Below are positions 52,365-63,175 of a stretch of 64,000 nucleotides of DNA, piece by piece. How positions within the stretch are numbered: the first letter of the stretch is position 1; the number at the start of each line of letters is the position of its first letter. Source of the stretch: Clostridiaceae bacterium. GTDB lineage: Bacteria > Bacillota_I > Bacilli_A > Erysipelotrichales > Coprobacillaceae. The position numbers were made by a program, and so were the translations under genes. The DNA is taken from assembly GCA_902363625.1 (NCBI GenBank), contig CABJAS010000004.1, forward strand, positions 62,001 to 126,000. The letters run 5' to 3'. Under the pieces are notes generated by a model. The model searched no databases. It saw nothing but the letters and a program-made list of their open reading frames with translations, and was not told where the DNA came from.

Positions 52365-52393
52365 TAGGCAACAGGAGAAATGAAGTTTATAAT
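52365..52393 (+). promoter_or_regulatory. Candidate promoter of the beta-galactosidase gene
   Basis: A perfect -10 TATAAT is at 52388-52393. The -35 at 17 bases is weak (TAGGCA, 52365-52370), which would fit an activator-dependent or sugar-controlled promoter. Confidence 0.5.
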
Positions 52394-52435
52394 AGAGATA
52401 GTAAGATCAATTATAGATATCAAGGAGGACAGAAA

Positions 52436-55400
52436 ATGAAATTTGATTATCAATGGGTAAAAGACCCAGAATGTTTTGAAATCAATCGTGAGAAAGCGCA
52501 TTCAGATCACAGCTATTATGCCAGTTCACAAGAAATGCTGATGGATGAAAGCAGCTTTAAGCACAGTTTAAATGGAGTTTGGAAATTCCACTATGCAAAG
52601 AATTACAAAGAAACGATTCGTGATTTTGAACAAAAGGATTATGATTGTAAAGACTGGGATAATATCAAAGTACCTGGACATATCCAAATGCAAGGCTACG
52701 ATAAACCCATGTATGTTAATCAAATGTATCCGTGGTCAGGCAGAGAAGGGATTAAACCTGGAGAAATTCCGGAACATTTTAATCCGGTTGGAAGTTATGT
52801 GAAATATTTTAGTGTGCCTGAAAAAATGAAAGATCAAAAGCTGTATATTTGTTTCCATGGTGTTGAAACCGCTTTTGCATTATGGCTGAATGGTGAATTT
52901 GTTGGTTATAGTGAAGATAGTTTTACACCTTCAACTTTCTTTTTAAGCCCATATTTAGAAGAAGGAGAAAATAAGCTAGCAGTTCAAGTCTTTAAGTATA
53001 GCAGCGGAAGTTGGCTGGAGGATCAGGATTTCTGGCGTTTCTCTGGTATTTTCAGAGATGTTGAACTCTACAGTATTCCCTCAACACATATTAAAGATTT
53101 ATTTGTAAAAACGGTAATGGAAGAGCCTTTCGATGAAGCCAATATTGAGATAGAATTAAAAGTTAAAGGGAAAATTGAACATTGTGTTATTCAAAGTGAA
53201 TTATTAGATCCTGATGGGACAGAAGTATTAAAACATGAATTTAAAATAACCGAAAAGAATCCTTTGTTAAGTATTCCGGTTGAATCGCCGCTGTTATGGA
53301 GTGCAGAATATCCTCATCTATATACATTAATTTTAACGGTTCTTCATAAAGGTGAAGTAAAAGAGATTATTTATCAGCGTGTTGGGTTCAGAAAGTTTGA
53401 AATGAAAGATGGTTTAATGTGTATCAATGGTGAACGCATTGTATTCAACGGAGTTAACCGTCATGAATTTAGTGCTAAATCTGGGCGTGCTATTACTAAA
53501 GAAGAAATTTTAGAAGATATTTTAATTATCAAACAAAACAATATGAATGCAGTGCGTACATCACATTATCCAAATAATTCTTATTTCTATAAGCTTTGCG
53601 ATGAATATGGATTGTATGTTATCGATGAGACAAATTTAGAAACACATGGCACATGGACAGATTTTTATGACAAAGATATTATCTTACCAGATGACAAACC
53701 GGAGTGGGAAGCAAATTTAATTGATCGTGCCAACTCGATGTTTCAGCGTGATAAGAATCATCCAAGTGTTGTGATTTGGTCATGCGGAAATGAATCATAC
53801 GGAGGAAAAGACATCTTTATGATGTCGGAATTCTTTAGAGAACGCGATGATACAAGGCTTGTTCATTACGAAGGAATCGCTTGGGATCGTCGCTATCCAA
53901 ATACAAGTGATATGGAAAGCCAGATGTATACTCCGGCAGATGAAGTAGAAAAATTTATTCAGGAACATCCGGAAAAGCCATTCATTTTATGTGAATATGC
54001 TCATGCCATGGGAAATTCTAATGGAGCAATGCATAAATATACAGATCTAGTTAAAAAATATCCACAGTACCAAGGTGGTTTCATTTGGGATTTTGCGGAT
54101 CAGGCCATTTATACATTAGATCGTTATAATAATGAGTTTTATGCTTATGGCGGAGATTTCGGAGAAAGACCGAGTGATTATGATTTCTGTGGAAATGGCA
54201 TTGTTTTTGCAGATCGTCAGTTAACACCTAAAATGCAGGAAGTAAAATACAATTATCAAAGTATCGACACAACTATTACGGATGAGAATATTACGATCAC
54301 AAATCATTATTTATTTACGAATCTTGATGAATTTGTCACTACCATTATGATCTTGCGTAATGGTGTAGAAATCGAATCAGAAGAGATGATCCTAAATGTT
54401 ATGCCCCATGATTCAATTACAATTAAAAATCCATTTACGCCTTTAGATGAACAAAATGAATATTGTGTACAGGTTGTTTATACGACAATGGAAGATACAC
54501 TATATAGCGATAGCGGACATATTGTGGCACAGGAAGAATATATTTATCCATATCAGCCTGTACAGACTTTGTCAAATAAAAAAATCCGTATCGCTGATGA
54601 TTTTGCTAATGTGGGGGTTATTGGAGAAGATTTTCGTATTATATTCTCTAAGATTCATGGCGGGATTATAGAATATAATTATCTTGGTAAATCATTGATT
54701 AAAGAAGTACCAAAGCCTAATTTCTATCGTGCCTCTACTCAAAATGATACAGGAAATAAATACGGATTTCGTTATGGGCAGTGGTTCAGTGCCAGTTTAT
54801 ACCAAAAAGCTATATTCCAAAAAGCAACGCTAAATGAAGATGGGACTAGTGTTGAAATTATTTATCAGCATATCTTACCGGGAAATGTGGAAACTGAGAT
54901 AGAAGTTACTTATTTAGTGGATGGCAATGGTAAAGTAGATGTTACTTTAGATTACCAGCCTTCAGCTAAACAAATTGAAATGCCAGAATTTGGGATGATG
55001 TTTAAATTACCGTTGGATTTTGAGAACGTTGAATTTTATGGGGAAGGACCTATGGAGAATCATATTGATCGTCAGCAGGGGACAATGCTGGGAATCTATC
55101 AATATACTATTTATGAAAATTTAACGCCATATTTAATGCCACAGGAATGTGGAAACAGAACAGGTGTTCGATATGCGGATATCTATAATAAGGATGAAAT
55201 AGGATTACATTTCAGTTTTATTGATGATGCTTTTGAATTCTCTGCGATTCCTTATACACCAATTGAGGTGGAAAGTGCTCGTCATCCTTTTGAATTGCCT
55301 TTACCATACCAAAGTGTTGTACGTATTAATAAAATTCAGATGGGAATTGCTGGAGATAATACATGGGGAGCCAAAACTCATGATGAATATTTATTATCGA

Positions 55401-55450
55401 ACCAAGAACACTATGTATTTAAGTTTAGTTTTAATGGTCATATTCGTTAA
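52436..55450 (+). CDS. lacZ: Beta-galactosidase, glycoside hydrolase family 2 (LacZ type)
   Basis: A 1004-residue enzyme hydrolysing lactose and other beta-galactosides. Domains in order: sugar-binding (about 1-200), Ig-like (200-310), TIM barrel (310-600), second Ig-like (600-700) and the Bgal small-chain domain (730-1000). The acid/base is Glu453 in CGNESYGG and the nucleophile Glu520 in LCEYAHAMGNSNG. No signal peptide, so intracellular. The open frame begins at 52349, but the ATG at 52436 follows AAGGAGG and matches the family start. It stands alone with a terminator on each side; no lac permease or regulator is beside it. Confidence 0.95.
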   Translation: MKFDYQWVKDPECFEINREKAHSDHSYYASSQEMLMDESSFKHSLNGVWKFHYAKNYKETIRDFEQKDYDCKDWDNIKVPGHIQMQGYDKPMYVNQMYPWSGREGIKPGEIPEHFNPVGSYVKYFSVPEKMKDQKLYICFHGVETAFALWLNGEFVGYSEDSFTPSTFFLSPYLEEGENKLAVQVFKYSSGSWLEDQDFWRFSGIFRDVELYSIPSTHIKDLFVKTVMEEPFDEANIEIELKVKGKIEHCVIQSELLDPDGTEVLKHEFKITEKNPLLSIPVESPLLWSAEYPHLYTLILTVLHKGEVKEIIYQRVGFRKFEMKDGLMCINGERIVFNGVNRHEFSAKSGRAITKEEILEDILIIKQNNMNAVRTSHYPNNSYFYKLCDEYGLYVIDETNLETHGTWTDFYDKDIILPDDKPEWEANLIDRANSMFQRDKNHPSVVIWSCGNESYGGKDIFMMSEFFRERDDTRLVHYEGIAWDRRYPNTSDMESQMYTPADEVEKFIQEHPEKPFILCEYAHAMGNSNGAMHKYTDLVKKYPQYQGGFIWDFADQAIYTLDRYNNEFYAYGGDFGERPSDYDFCGNGIVFADRQLTPKMQEVKYNYQSIDTTITDENITITNHYLFTNLDEFVTTIMILRNGVEIESEEMILNVMPHDSITIKNPFTPLDEQNEYCVQVVYTTMEDTLYSDSGHIVAQEEYIYPYQPVQTLSNKKIRIADDFANVGVIGEDFRIIFSKIHGGIIEYNYLGKSLIKEVPKPNFYRASTQNDTGNKYGFRYGQWFSASLYQKAIFQKATLNEDGTSVEIIYQHILPGNVETEIEVTYLVDGNGKVDVTLDYQPSAKQIEMPEFGMMFKLPLDFENVEFYGEGPMENHIDRQQGTMLGIYQYTIYENLTPYLMPQECGNRTGVRYADIYNKDEIGLHFSFIDDAFEFSAIPYTPIEVESARHPFELPLPYQSVVRINKIQMGIAGDNTWGAKTHDEYLLSNQEHYVFKFSFNGHIR

Positions 55451-55461
55451 TTTATAAAATA

Positions 55462-55517
55462 AAAACTACCTTTAAGTTTGACTTAATCAAGACATGAAGT
55501 CCGAAAGGTAGTTTTTT
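55462..55517 (+). terminator. Terminator of lacZ
   Basis: AAACTACCTTT and AAAGGTAGTTT pair across a long loop, then TTTT. Confidence 0.85.
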
Positions 55518-55569
55518 ATTATTGGTAATGTTTATTATGTTTTTTATTCTCTTATTATATTTGACATAA

Positions 55570-55618
55570 TAAAATACATCTCTTAATTCAATCTTTCAAA
55601 TCATGAGATGTATTTTAG
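55570..55618 (-). terminator. Terminator of the tgt-queA-queH operon
   Basis: AAAATACATCTC (55571-55582) and GAGATGTATTTT (55605-55616) pair; the A-run on the plus strand makes the minus-strand T-run. Confidence 0.8.
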
Positions 55619-55625
55619 TTTATAG

Positions 55626-56264
55626 CTATTCTTTGGTTCTCGAGATTTTCTCCAACATCTCTGTATAAGAGAACAAACACCCGCAATAGTTTTGACGGTA
55701 TAAGCCATATTGGCTTGCCATATCTACAGATTTTTTATAGCCATTGTTCTTTTTAAAGTCCGCATATAAAAAGTGAGTTTTATCTTGGGGTTTAGACTCC
55801 CCGATCTGATTAATCCATTGACTGTTTTTATGTGGAGATACACTGAGGACTGTAGTCCAATAATCAAAATGGTGTGAAGATGCGTATCGATAGGCAGATT
55901 CCATTCTCAGACTATAACATAAATAACAGCGTTTTCCGCCTTCTTTTTCTTCTTTTAATGGATTTAGATGATTTAAAAACTCAAGCGGACGATAAGGTTC
56001 TTCAATGATCACAATATTTTGTGAATAATCCTGATTAAACTGTGCAATAAAATCAACTAATTCCTGAAAGCGCCGCTGATATTCTTTTTCAGGATAGATA
56101 TTTGAGTTGGCATACAGGATAGTAATTTCAAATTGTTCGCATAATTCTTTCAAAACATTGCTGCTGCATGGTCCACAGCATACATGCAATAATAGGGATG
56201 GCCGAGTATCCTTGATTTTTTCTAATACCTTTTTAAATAATAAATCAAAATTTCGTTTTTCCAT
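55626..56264 (-). CDS. queH: Epoxyqueuosine reductase QueH
   Basis: A 212-residue iron-sulfur enzyme that reduces epoxyqueuosine to queuosine in tRNA. Motifs: LLLHVCCGPCSSNVL, YANSNIYPEKEYQRR, GGKRCYLCYSLRME and the C-terminal YCGCLFS, giving the cysteine set of the family (CCxxC, CxxC and a late CxC). Third and last gene of tgt-queA-queH; its ATG shares a base with the queA stop. This cobalamin-free QueH replaces QueG. Confidence 0.93.
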   Translation of the reverse strand: MEKRNFDLLFKKVLEKIKDTRPSLLLHVCCGPCSSNVLKELCEQFEITILYANSNIYPEKEYQRRFQELVDFIAQFNQDYSQNIVIIEEPYRPLEFLNHLNPLKEEKEGGKRCYLCYSLRMESAYRYASSHHFDYWTTVLSVSPHKNSQWINQIGESKPQDKTHFLYADFKKNNGYKKSVDMASQYGLYRQNYCGCLFSYTEMLEKISRTKE

Positions 56265-57289
56265 TATAAGATAAACATACTGTCACCGAAAGAAAAGAAA
56301 CGATATTCTCTTTCAATGGCCTCCTGATAAGCTTTCATAATTAAATCTTTATTTGCCAATGCGCTAATTAACATTAATAATGTTGATTTTGGTAAATGGA
56401 AATTAGTAATCAAGGCATCAATCGCTTTAAATTCGTATCCGGGATAAATAAAAATATCAGTACTTTCATTCGTCTCTTTAAAAGTATGGTATTTTGTATA
56501 ATTCGATTCTAAAACTCTAGTTGAAGTAGTTCCAACACTAATGATACGCTGACCATTAGTTTTTGCCTTGTTGAGTATATCTGCACTTTCCTTAGAGATC
56601 ATATAAAATTCACTGTGCATATGATGCTCCAATACATTATCTACTTTGACAGGGCGAAATGTTCCCAGCCCGACATGAAGAGTAACGTCTACAATCTGAA
56701 CTCCTTTTTCCAACAGCTTTTTATTAATAGCTTCAGTAAAATGCAGCCCAGCTGTGGGAGCAGCAGCGCTACCTTCAATTTTCGCATAGACAGTATTATA
56801 ACGATCAGGGTTTTCTAAGCGTTCTTTAATATAAGGGGGTAAGGGCATGGTTCCTAAGCGATCTAGGATTTCATAGAAAATGCCTTCATAGATCATTTTG
56901 AATAAACGAATGCCTTCTTCTCTAACTTCAATACATTCTGCTTTTAATGTTCCATCACCAAAAGTAATGATCGTTCCCACTTTAACAATGCGAGCATTCC
57001 CTACCAGACATTCCCAAATATTTTCATTAAGTTCTTTTAGCAGCAGCACTTCAACATGCCCATTGGTTTCTTTTTTTGTTCCGAATAATCGTGCAGGAAT
57101 AACCTTTGTGTTGTTGCGTACTAAAATATCCCCTTCATTTAAATAATCAATAATATCATAAAAATGTTTATGCTCAATTTTACCGGTTTTACGGTCTAAA
57201 ACCAGTAATTTAGAGGTATCTCTTTTTTCTAGGGGAGTTTGGGCAATTAAATGCTCAGGTAAATCAAAATCAAAATCACTTAATTTCAT
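56264..57289 (-). CDS. queA: S-adenosylmethionine:tRNA ribosyltransferase-isomerase
   Basis: A 341-residue enzyme moving the ribosyl part of SAM to preQ1 in tRNA, giving epoxyqueuosine. Motifs: [64 protein letters not shown] and [16 protein letters not shown]. The ATG at 57289 has its site inside the end of tgt (GAAAGGGCG); the longer frame to 57322 overlaps tgt without a site. It lies between tgt and queH as a translation-coupled operon. Confidence 0.95.
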   Translation of the reverse strand: MKLSDFDFDLPEHLIAQTPLEKRDTSKLLVLDRKTGKIEHKHFYDIIDYLNEGDILVRNNTKVIPARLFGTKKETNGHVEVLLLKELNENIWECLVGNARIVKVGTIITFGDGTLKAECIEVREEGIRLFKMIYEGIFYEILDRLGTMPLPPYIKERLENPDRYNTVYAKIEGSAAAPTAGLHFTEAINKKLLEKGVQIVDVTLHVGLGTFRPVKVDNVLEHHMHSEFYMISKESADILNKAKTNGQRIISVGTTSTRVLESNYTKYHTFKETNESTDIFIYPGYEFKAIDALITNFHLPKSTLLMLISALANKDLIMKAYQEAIEREYRFFSFGDSMFIL

Positions 57290-57290
57290 A

Positions 57291-58941
<1,651 letters not shown>

Positions 58942-58956
58942 ACCTTATTTCCTGTT

Positions 58957-58974
58957 TGTGAAAACACTTTCACA
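58957..58974. promoter_or_regulatory. cre-like palindrome upstream of an MFS gene
   Basis: TGTGAAAACACTTTCACA, arms TGTGAAA/TTTCACA, 66-83 bases before the MFS start. It resembles the CcpA cre consensus (TGAAAGCGCTTTCA) except the two central CG bases. Not a terminator, since no T-run follows. Confidence 0.45.
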
Positions 58975-59039
58975 CTATGAAAAAATGATTGTTTCCTCAG
59001 ATAAACGCGCTATTATCGCATTAATAGGGGGATAATCAT

Positions 59040-60275
59040 ATGAAGAAGAAAAAGAAACGAGAGCCTTTATCAAGAGATGCGAAAATCTTATTGATGGTTG
59101 GAATCTTATTCCTATCTGGAATGACGATTGCAGCAACATTTGTCAATGTATATTTGATACGTTTAACGGATAATATGGGATTGATGATTCTGCAAAATGT
59201 TTCCAACTATATTGCATTGTTAGGTTCATTTTTGTTTGGGACATATTATGTCAAAAAAGGATCTATTCTTACTTTGTTGAAAGTAGGAATTGTATCGTCT
59301 GTTATTTACTACAGTCTTATTTTGTTACTGCAGGCTGAGGCAAGCAAGTATTTGATCTATCTGGGAATTTTTAATGGTATTGGAATGGGAATGTATTATT
59401 TTGCCTTCAATATTCTGGTAGGAAAATTTACCGGCGAAAAACATCGTGCGACATTCTTTAGCTATCAAACCTCATTTAGCTATATTTTTGGAGTAGTTGC
59501 TCCTATGATTTCCGGGGCAGTTATAGTGCGCTACAGTGAATTAACAGGTTACTATATCTTATTTGCATTCAGTGTTATTGTTTATATTTTGGCTATTATT
59601 ATTTCTTGTTTGCTTAAGAACGTAAAGTTCGATGAAGAATACCATGTTTTACCTATTTTGAAATTAAGGCATAATAAATACTGGAATGCAAATCGTTATT
59701 ATAATTTTAGCTTTGGATTAAGAGAAGCAATTTATGGACAGATATTTATGGTATTTGCTTATATCATTCTAAACAATGAGCAGATCATCGGGAATCTGAA
59801 CTCAGCGATGTCATTAATTGGTGTATTGAGTTCAATTTTTATCGCTAGTAAATTTACTTTAGAAAATCAAAAGAAGTATCATTTATGGGCATCAATCATT
59901 TATTTAATTTCCATTGGAACCTTAGCTATTGTGGCTAAACCATGGAGCTTGGTCATGTGTTTTATCTTAAATGGTGTTATCTTATGCTGGAACTCTGTCA
60001 TCTTCCAAACTATGAAGTATCATCTTTCTTCAAGGGCGAAAGATGGGTTTAATGACGGAGATTACATTATTGCCTGCGAATTTCCTACGGCAGCAGGAAG
60101 AATTTCCGGACTTCTTATTTTCTATGGACTGAATTATTTCTGCGGAGGATTTAATTTATATCGTGGCTTATTGCTGGCAGTATCGTTAGGTTTACTGATC
60201 GATCATTTTGTTATTGATCGTAAACTTCATTGGATGGAGGATGAAATTATTAGGGAGACTCCACAAAAATTATAA
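59040..60275 (+). CDS. MFS transporter (12 TM, unknown substrate)
   Basis: A 411-residue permease with 12 predicted TM segments, a charged N-terminal KKKKKREPLSRD, and a central cytoplasmic loop (about 195-220; LKNVKFDEEYHVLPIL). It looks like the YkuC/YcxA-like MFS group but no specific motif gives the substrate. The start has a GGGGGA site. A cre-like palindrome at 58957-58974 hints at sugar control. Single gene with a terminator. Confidence 0.82.
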   Translation: MKKKKKREPLSRDAKILLMVGILFLSGMTIAATFVNVYLIRLTDNMGLMILQNVSNYIALLGSFLFGTYYVKKGSILTLLKVGIVSSVIYYSLILLLQAEASKYLIYLGIFNGIGMGMYYFAFNILVGKFTGEKHRATFFSYQTSFSYIFGVVAPMISGAVIVRYSELTGYYILFAFSVIVYILAIIISCLLKNVKFDEEYHVLPILKLRHNKYWNANRYYNFSFGLREAIYGQIFMVFAYIILNNEQIIGNLNSAMSLIGVLSSIFIASKFTLENQKKYHLWASIIYLISIGTLAIVAKPWSLVMCFILNGVILCWNSVIFQTMKYHLSSRAKDGFNDGDYIIACEFPTAAGRISGLLIFYGLNYFCGGFNLYRGLLLAVSLGLLIDHFVIDRKLHWMEDEIIRETPQKL

Positions 60276-60296
60276 CTGTGTCATGTGCAATTATGG

Positions 60297-60333
60297 ATCC
60301 TGTTGGTTAAATGTTTAACTGGCAGGATTTTTG
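60297..60333 (+). terminator. Terminator of the MFS gene
   Basis: Arms ATCCTG and CAGGAT with inner GGTTAA/TTTAACT-type pairing, then TTTTT. Confidence 0.85.
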
Positions 60334-60377
60334 CTGTAAAGTTGGAATGAAGATGGAACCAATGGTCAAACGGAATT

Positions 60378-60386
60378 TGCTATAAT
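60378..60386 (+). promoter_or_regulatory. Extended -10 promoter of the Panacea/toxin pair
   Basis: TGCTATAAT (60378-60386) is an extended -10; the -35 is poor. The start codon is 15 bases downstream. Confidence 0.55.
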
Positions 60387-60401
60387 GTATATGGTGATAT
60401 T

Positions 60402-60881
60402 ATGAATCAGGTAGAACATATAGCGGCTTATCTTTATAATCGTTATCGTATTCTTTACGGACAGACTATTGATGAGATGAAACTTCATAAATTATTATAT
60501 CTATTACAGCGTGAAGCCTTAAATCTTTATCATCAGCCACTATTCAAGGAACCGCTGTTGGGCTGGGTGCATGGACCAGTATCTTTGGAAGTGCGAAGTA
60601 TATTCTACCGCATAGAGGATTTTTCTATTCCGATTTCGCTTCAGACAGAAATGCTGATCGATAGTGTGCTAAAGCAGTATGGGAATCGCCAATCCATAGA
60701 TTTATGTCATTTAACACATCAGGAAATCTCTTGGAGAAATTCAAGAAAATCCTTGTGTAAAAATGAAATAGGGACAAACCCGTTAAAGATGAGTGATATA
60801 GTGAAAGATGCCAAAAGGATAAAACCATTTGATACAGATTGGGGTTGTTTCTTTGAAGAACATGCAGATGTGGGGCGGTAA
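60402..60881 (+). CDS. Panacea-domain (SocA-like) antitoxin candidate
   Basis: A 159-residue soluble protein with the Panacea/DUF4065 pattern: IAAYLYNRYRILYGQTIDEMKLHKLLYLLQREALN at the N-terminus, LGWVHGPVSLEVRSIF, and a final helix. Panacea domains are known as general antitoxin parts that block varied toxins. The next gene, overlapping by 14 bases, has a PemK/MazF-type toxin fold. This order (antitoxin first) and the overlap fit a type II toxin-antitoxin operon. It has its own extended -10 promoter. Confidence 0.75.
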   Translation: MNQVEHIAAYLYNRYRILYGQTIDEMKLHKLLYLLQREALNLYHQPLFKEPLLGWVHGPVSLEVRSIFYRIEDFSIPISLQTEMLIDSVLKQYGNRQSIDLCHLTHQEISWRNSRKSLCKNEIGTNPLKMSDIVKDAKRIKPFDTDWGCFFEEHADVGR

Positions 60882-61242
60882 AATTGTGATTACCTTGTTT
60901 CCATATTATAATGTGCAAAATCATCATTATGCTTATAAGGCTAGACCGGCTTTAATTATGGCTGGTTACCCTTTATCTGATGAAGAGTTTCTAGTTTTGC
61001 CGATCGCAACGCTGAAACGCAGAGAATTTTATTCTCCCCAATTTGATTATTGTTTATCTTTGCAGCTGTGTCATCAATTAGGGCTGCATGAACAATGCTT
61101 TATACGCTGTCATAAACAAACCACCATAAATAAGGCAATGATTGGGCAGATTTTAGGGGACTTAAAACAAGTAGATGCTCATGTGTATAAAGAAGTTGTA
61201 CAATTAATGAGGGAGTACGATACAATTAAATTAAAGTTGTAG
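60868..61242 (+). CDS. PemK/MazF-type toxin candidate
   Basis: A 124-residue protein of PemK pattern: GGKIVITLFPYYN near the N-terminus, the KARPALIMAGY motif that in MazF binds RNA, and LPIATLKRREF as the next strand. MazF relatives cut mRNA. The frame is open from 60829. ATG 60868 is preferred (MWGGKIVI, family start) over ATG 60862; both lie inside the Panacea gene. Expected to be co-translated with the antitoxin candidate. Proof of toxicity is not available from sequence. Confidence 0.7.
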   Translation: MWGGKIVITLFPYYNVQNHHYAYKARPALIMAGYPLSDEEFLVLPIATLKRREFYSPQFDYCLSLQLCHQLGLHEQCFIRCHKQTTINKAMIGQILGDLKQVDAHVYKEVVQLMREYDTIKLKL

Positions 61243-61268
61243 TATAATGAGAACAAGGAGGTTTGTTT

Positions 61269-62588
61269 ATGGCATTATTAGAAGCAAAAACAAAATTAGG
61301 GACATATGTAGGAATTCAGGACGATCACCCACAGTTTACCGTGTTCAAAGGGATTGCATACGCAAAGGCACCGGTTGGAAATTTACGCTGGAAAAAGCCG
61401 CAGCCACTTGACCCATTTCAAGGGATTTACACGGCGGATACCTTTAGTCCGATCAGTGTTCAGCCAAGACATGAATTAGGATCATTTTATCAAAAAGAAT
61501 TTTTTGGACACCAAGAAGCTATGTCAGAGGATAGCCTGTATTTGAATATTTGGACACCGGCAACAACACAAGAAGAAAAATTACCTGTTTTGCTTTGGAT
61601 TCATGGCGGGGCGTATACAGGGGGATATGGGCATGAAATTGAATTTGATGGAGCGAAGTTCTGTTCAAGAAAGGTCATTTTAGTGACAATTAATTATCGC
61701 TTGGGGGTGATGGGATTCTTATCTCATCCATGGCTTCAAGAGGAAAATGAAAGAGGAAATTTTGGGATTTATGATCAAATAGCAGCTATTCAATTTATCC
61801 ATGAACATATTGGAGCTTTTGGTGGAGATGCTAATAATATAACGATCATGGGACAATCAGCAGGAAGCCGAAGTGTCCAAATTATTTGCTCAACGGATAA
61901 GACAAAAGGGCTTTTTTCTAAAGCTATTATGCAAAGTGCAGCGGGAACAAACAGTATCTGTCAGGAAATCACGCAGGAGAAGCAGGCTAATATTATGAAA
62001 GATGTTATCGCCGGATTGGGATACAAAGATTTAGCTCAATTAAGAGCGGCACCATATAAAGTACTCATTCATGATATCCACCAATATATGGCTAACCATC
62101 AAATTAATCCGTTAGAATTACTAGGACCGAATATTGATGGAGAATTGCTGGTGGAGGAATGTGATAAGATTTTATCCAAAGCAGCTTTCCACGATATTCC
62201 TTATATGATTGGCTGTACGAAAGATGAACTGTTTTCCAAAGAAACTGCGCATGCGATTCTTGAATCCACAAAAGGATTTGCGAAATTGCAGAGTCAGCTG
62301 CATGATGCTCCAGTTTATGTGTATTCATTTGAAAAGGAATTACCAGGCGATCAAGCGGGCGCATTCCATTCAGGCGAGTTATGGTATGAATTTGGTACTT
62401 TGAAAAGATGCTGGAGACCATTTACACCTGGAGATTATGAATTATCAGATAAAATGAATTACTATTTCAGCGAGTTTGTTAAAAAAGGTGATCCTAACCA
62501 TTTTGATTTGCCTATTTGGCATAAATGGACGAGTGTTGAACAGTGGATTCAATGTTTAGATGAAATTATCAAATCTAAGAAAATCTAA
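61269..62588 (+). CDS. Type B carboxylesterase
   Basis: A 439-residue alpha/beta hydrolase. The oxyanion hole is WIHGGAYTGGYG, the nucleophile Ser is in MGQSAGSRSV, the acid is likely the Glu in GCTKDELFS, and the His is in GAFHSGELWYE. It is shorter than most type B esterases (about 490). The N-terminal VFKGIAYAKAPVGNLRWKKPQPL is typical. No signal peptide is seen, so cytoplasmic. The ATG at 61269 is 7 bases from AAGGAGG; the TTG at 61263 is too near. It overlaps the lipoprotein gene by one base. Confidence 0.9.
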   Translation: MALLEAKTKLGTYVGIQDDHPQFTVFKGIAYAKAPVGNLRWKKPQPLDPFQGIYTADTFSPISVQPRHELGSFYQKEFFGHQEAMSEDSLYLNIWTPATTQEEKLPVLLWIHGGAYTGGYGHEIEFDGAKFCSRKVILVTINYRLGVMGFLSHPWLQEENERGNFGIYDQIAAIQFIHEHIGAFGGDANNITIMGQSAGSRSVQIICSTDKTKGLFSKAIMQSAAGTNSICQEITQEKQANIMKDVIAGLGYKDLAQLRAAPYKVLIHDIHQYMANHQINPLELLGPNIDGELLVEECDKILSKAAFHDIPYMIGCTKDELFSKETAHAILESTKGFAKLQSQLHDAPVYVYSFEKELPGDQAGAFHSGELWYEFGTLKRCWRPFTPGDYELSDKMNYYFSEFVKKGDPNHFDLPIWHKWTSVEQWIQCLDEIIKSKKI

Positions 62589-62998
62589 TGAAAAAGATAA
62601 TAATTTTTTGCTTTTTCTTGCTTTTGTTAGGATGTACTAAACAAAAGATCTACAATTTGAGAGATATTATTGAATATAAAAATGTAGAATTCAGTACTAC
62701 AGATGATGATGTGACTGAAATTACCTTTGCTGATAAATCAACGCTTTATGTGGATATAAAAGTGGAAAATCGATCAGAAGACATTATTTCTTGTGATAGT
62801 TCATTATGGCAGTTAGAAATTGATGGAAAGAGATATGAGAATACTATTTTAAGCGAGAAGACTTTTCAGGTTGGAGTTGGAGAAAGTAAAACAGTCACAC
62901 TATCTTATGAAATACCAGATACAAAAAAAGCAAAATACCTGATGCTTTCTTTTGAAGAAGGCTCAAAATTTAAAATAAAATTAGCTGATGAAGAGTAA
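62588..62998 (+). CDS. Small lipoprotein, DUF4352-like
   Basis: A 136-residue exported lipoprotein: lipobox FFLLLLGC with lipid Cys near residue 16, then an immunoglobulin-like beta domain (VDIKVENRSEDIISCDSSLWQLEIDGKRYE; VGVGESKTVTLSYEIPDTKKAKYLMLSF) like DUF4352/telomere-repeat-factor-like domains of Firmicutes lipoproteins. Its ATG shares the last base of the esterase stop. Function is unknown; perhaps a cell-envelope partner. Confidence 0.8.
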   Translation: MKKIIIFCFFLLLLGCTKQKIYNLRDIIEYKNVEFSTTDDDVTEITFADKSTLYVDIKVENRSEDIISCDSSLWQLEIDGKRYENTILSEKTFQVGVGESKTVTLSYEIPDTKKAKYLMLSFEEGSKFKIKLADEE

Positions 62999-63175
62999 TA
63001 TTAAAACTGTTATCCGTCATTAAAATCACGTAAATCCGGAATATTTATTTCGGATTCTAATGTTTATACGTTTATAAGGTTATTGAAATCATAATAAAAG
63101 TGCTGTTTATTAATATTTATAATTCAAAATATATATTTCTTTTATTTTCTGGTCATACTTATATGGGTGATAAAA

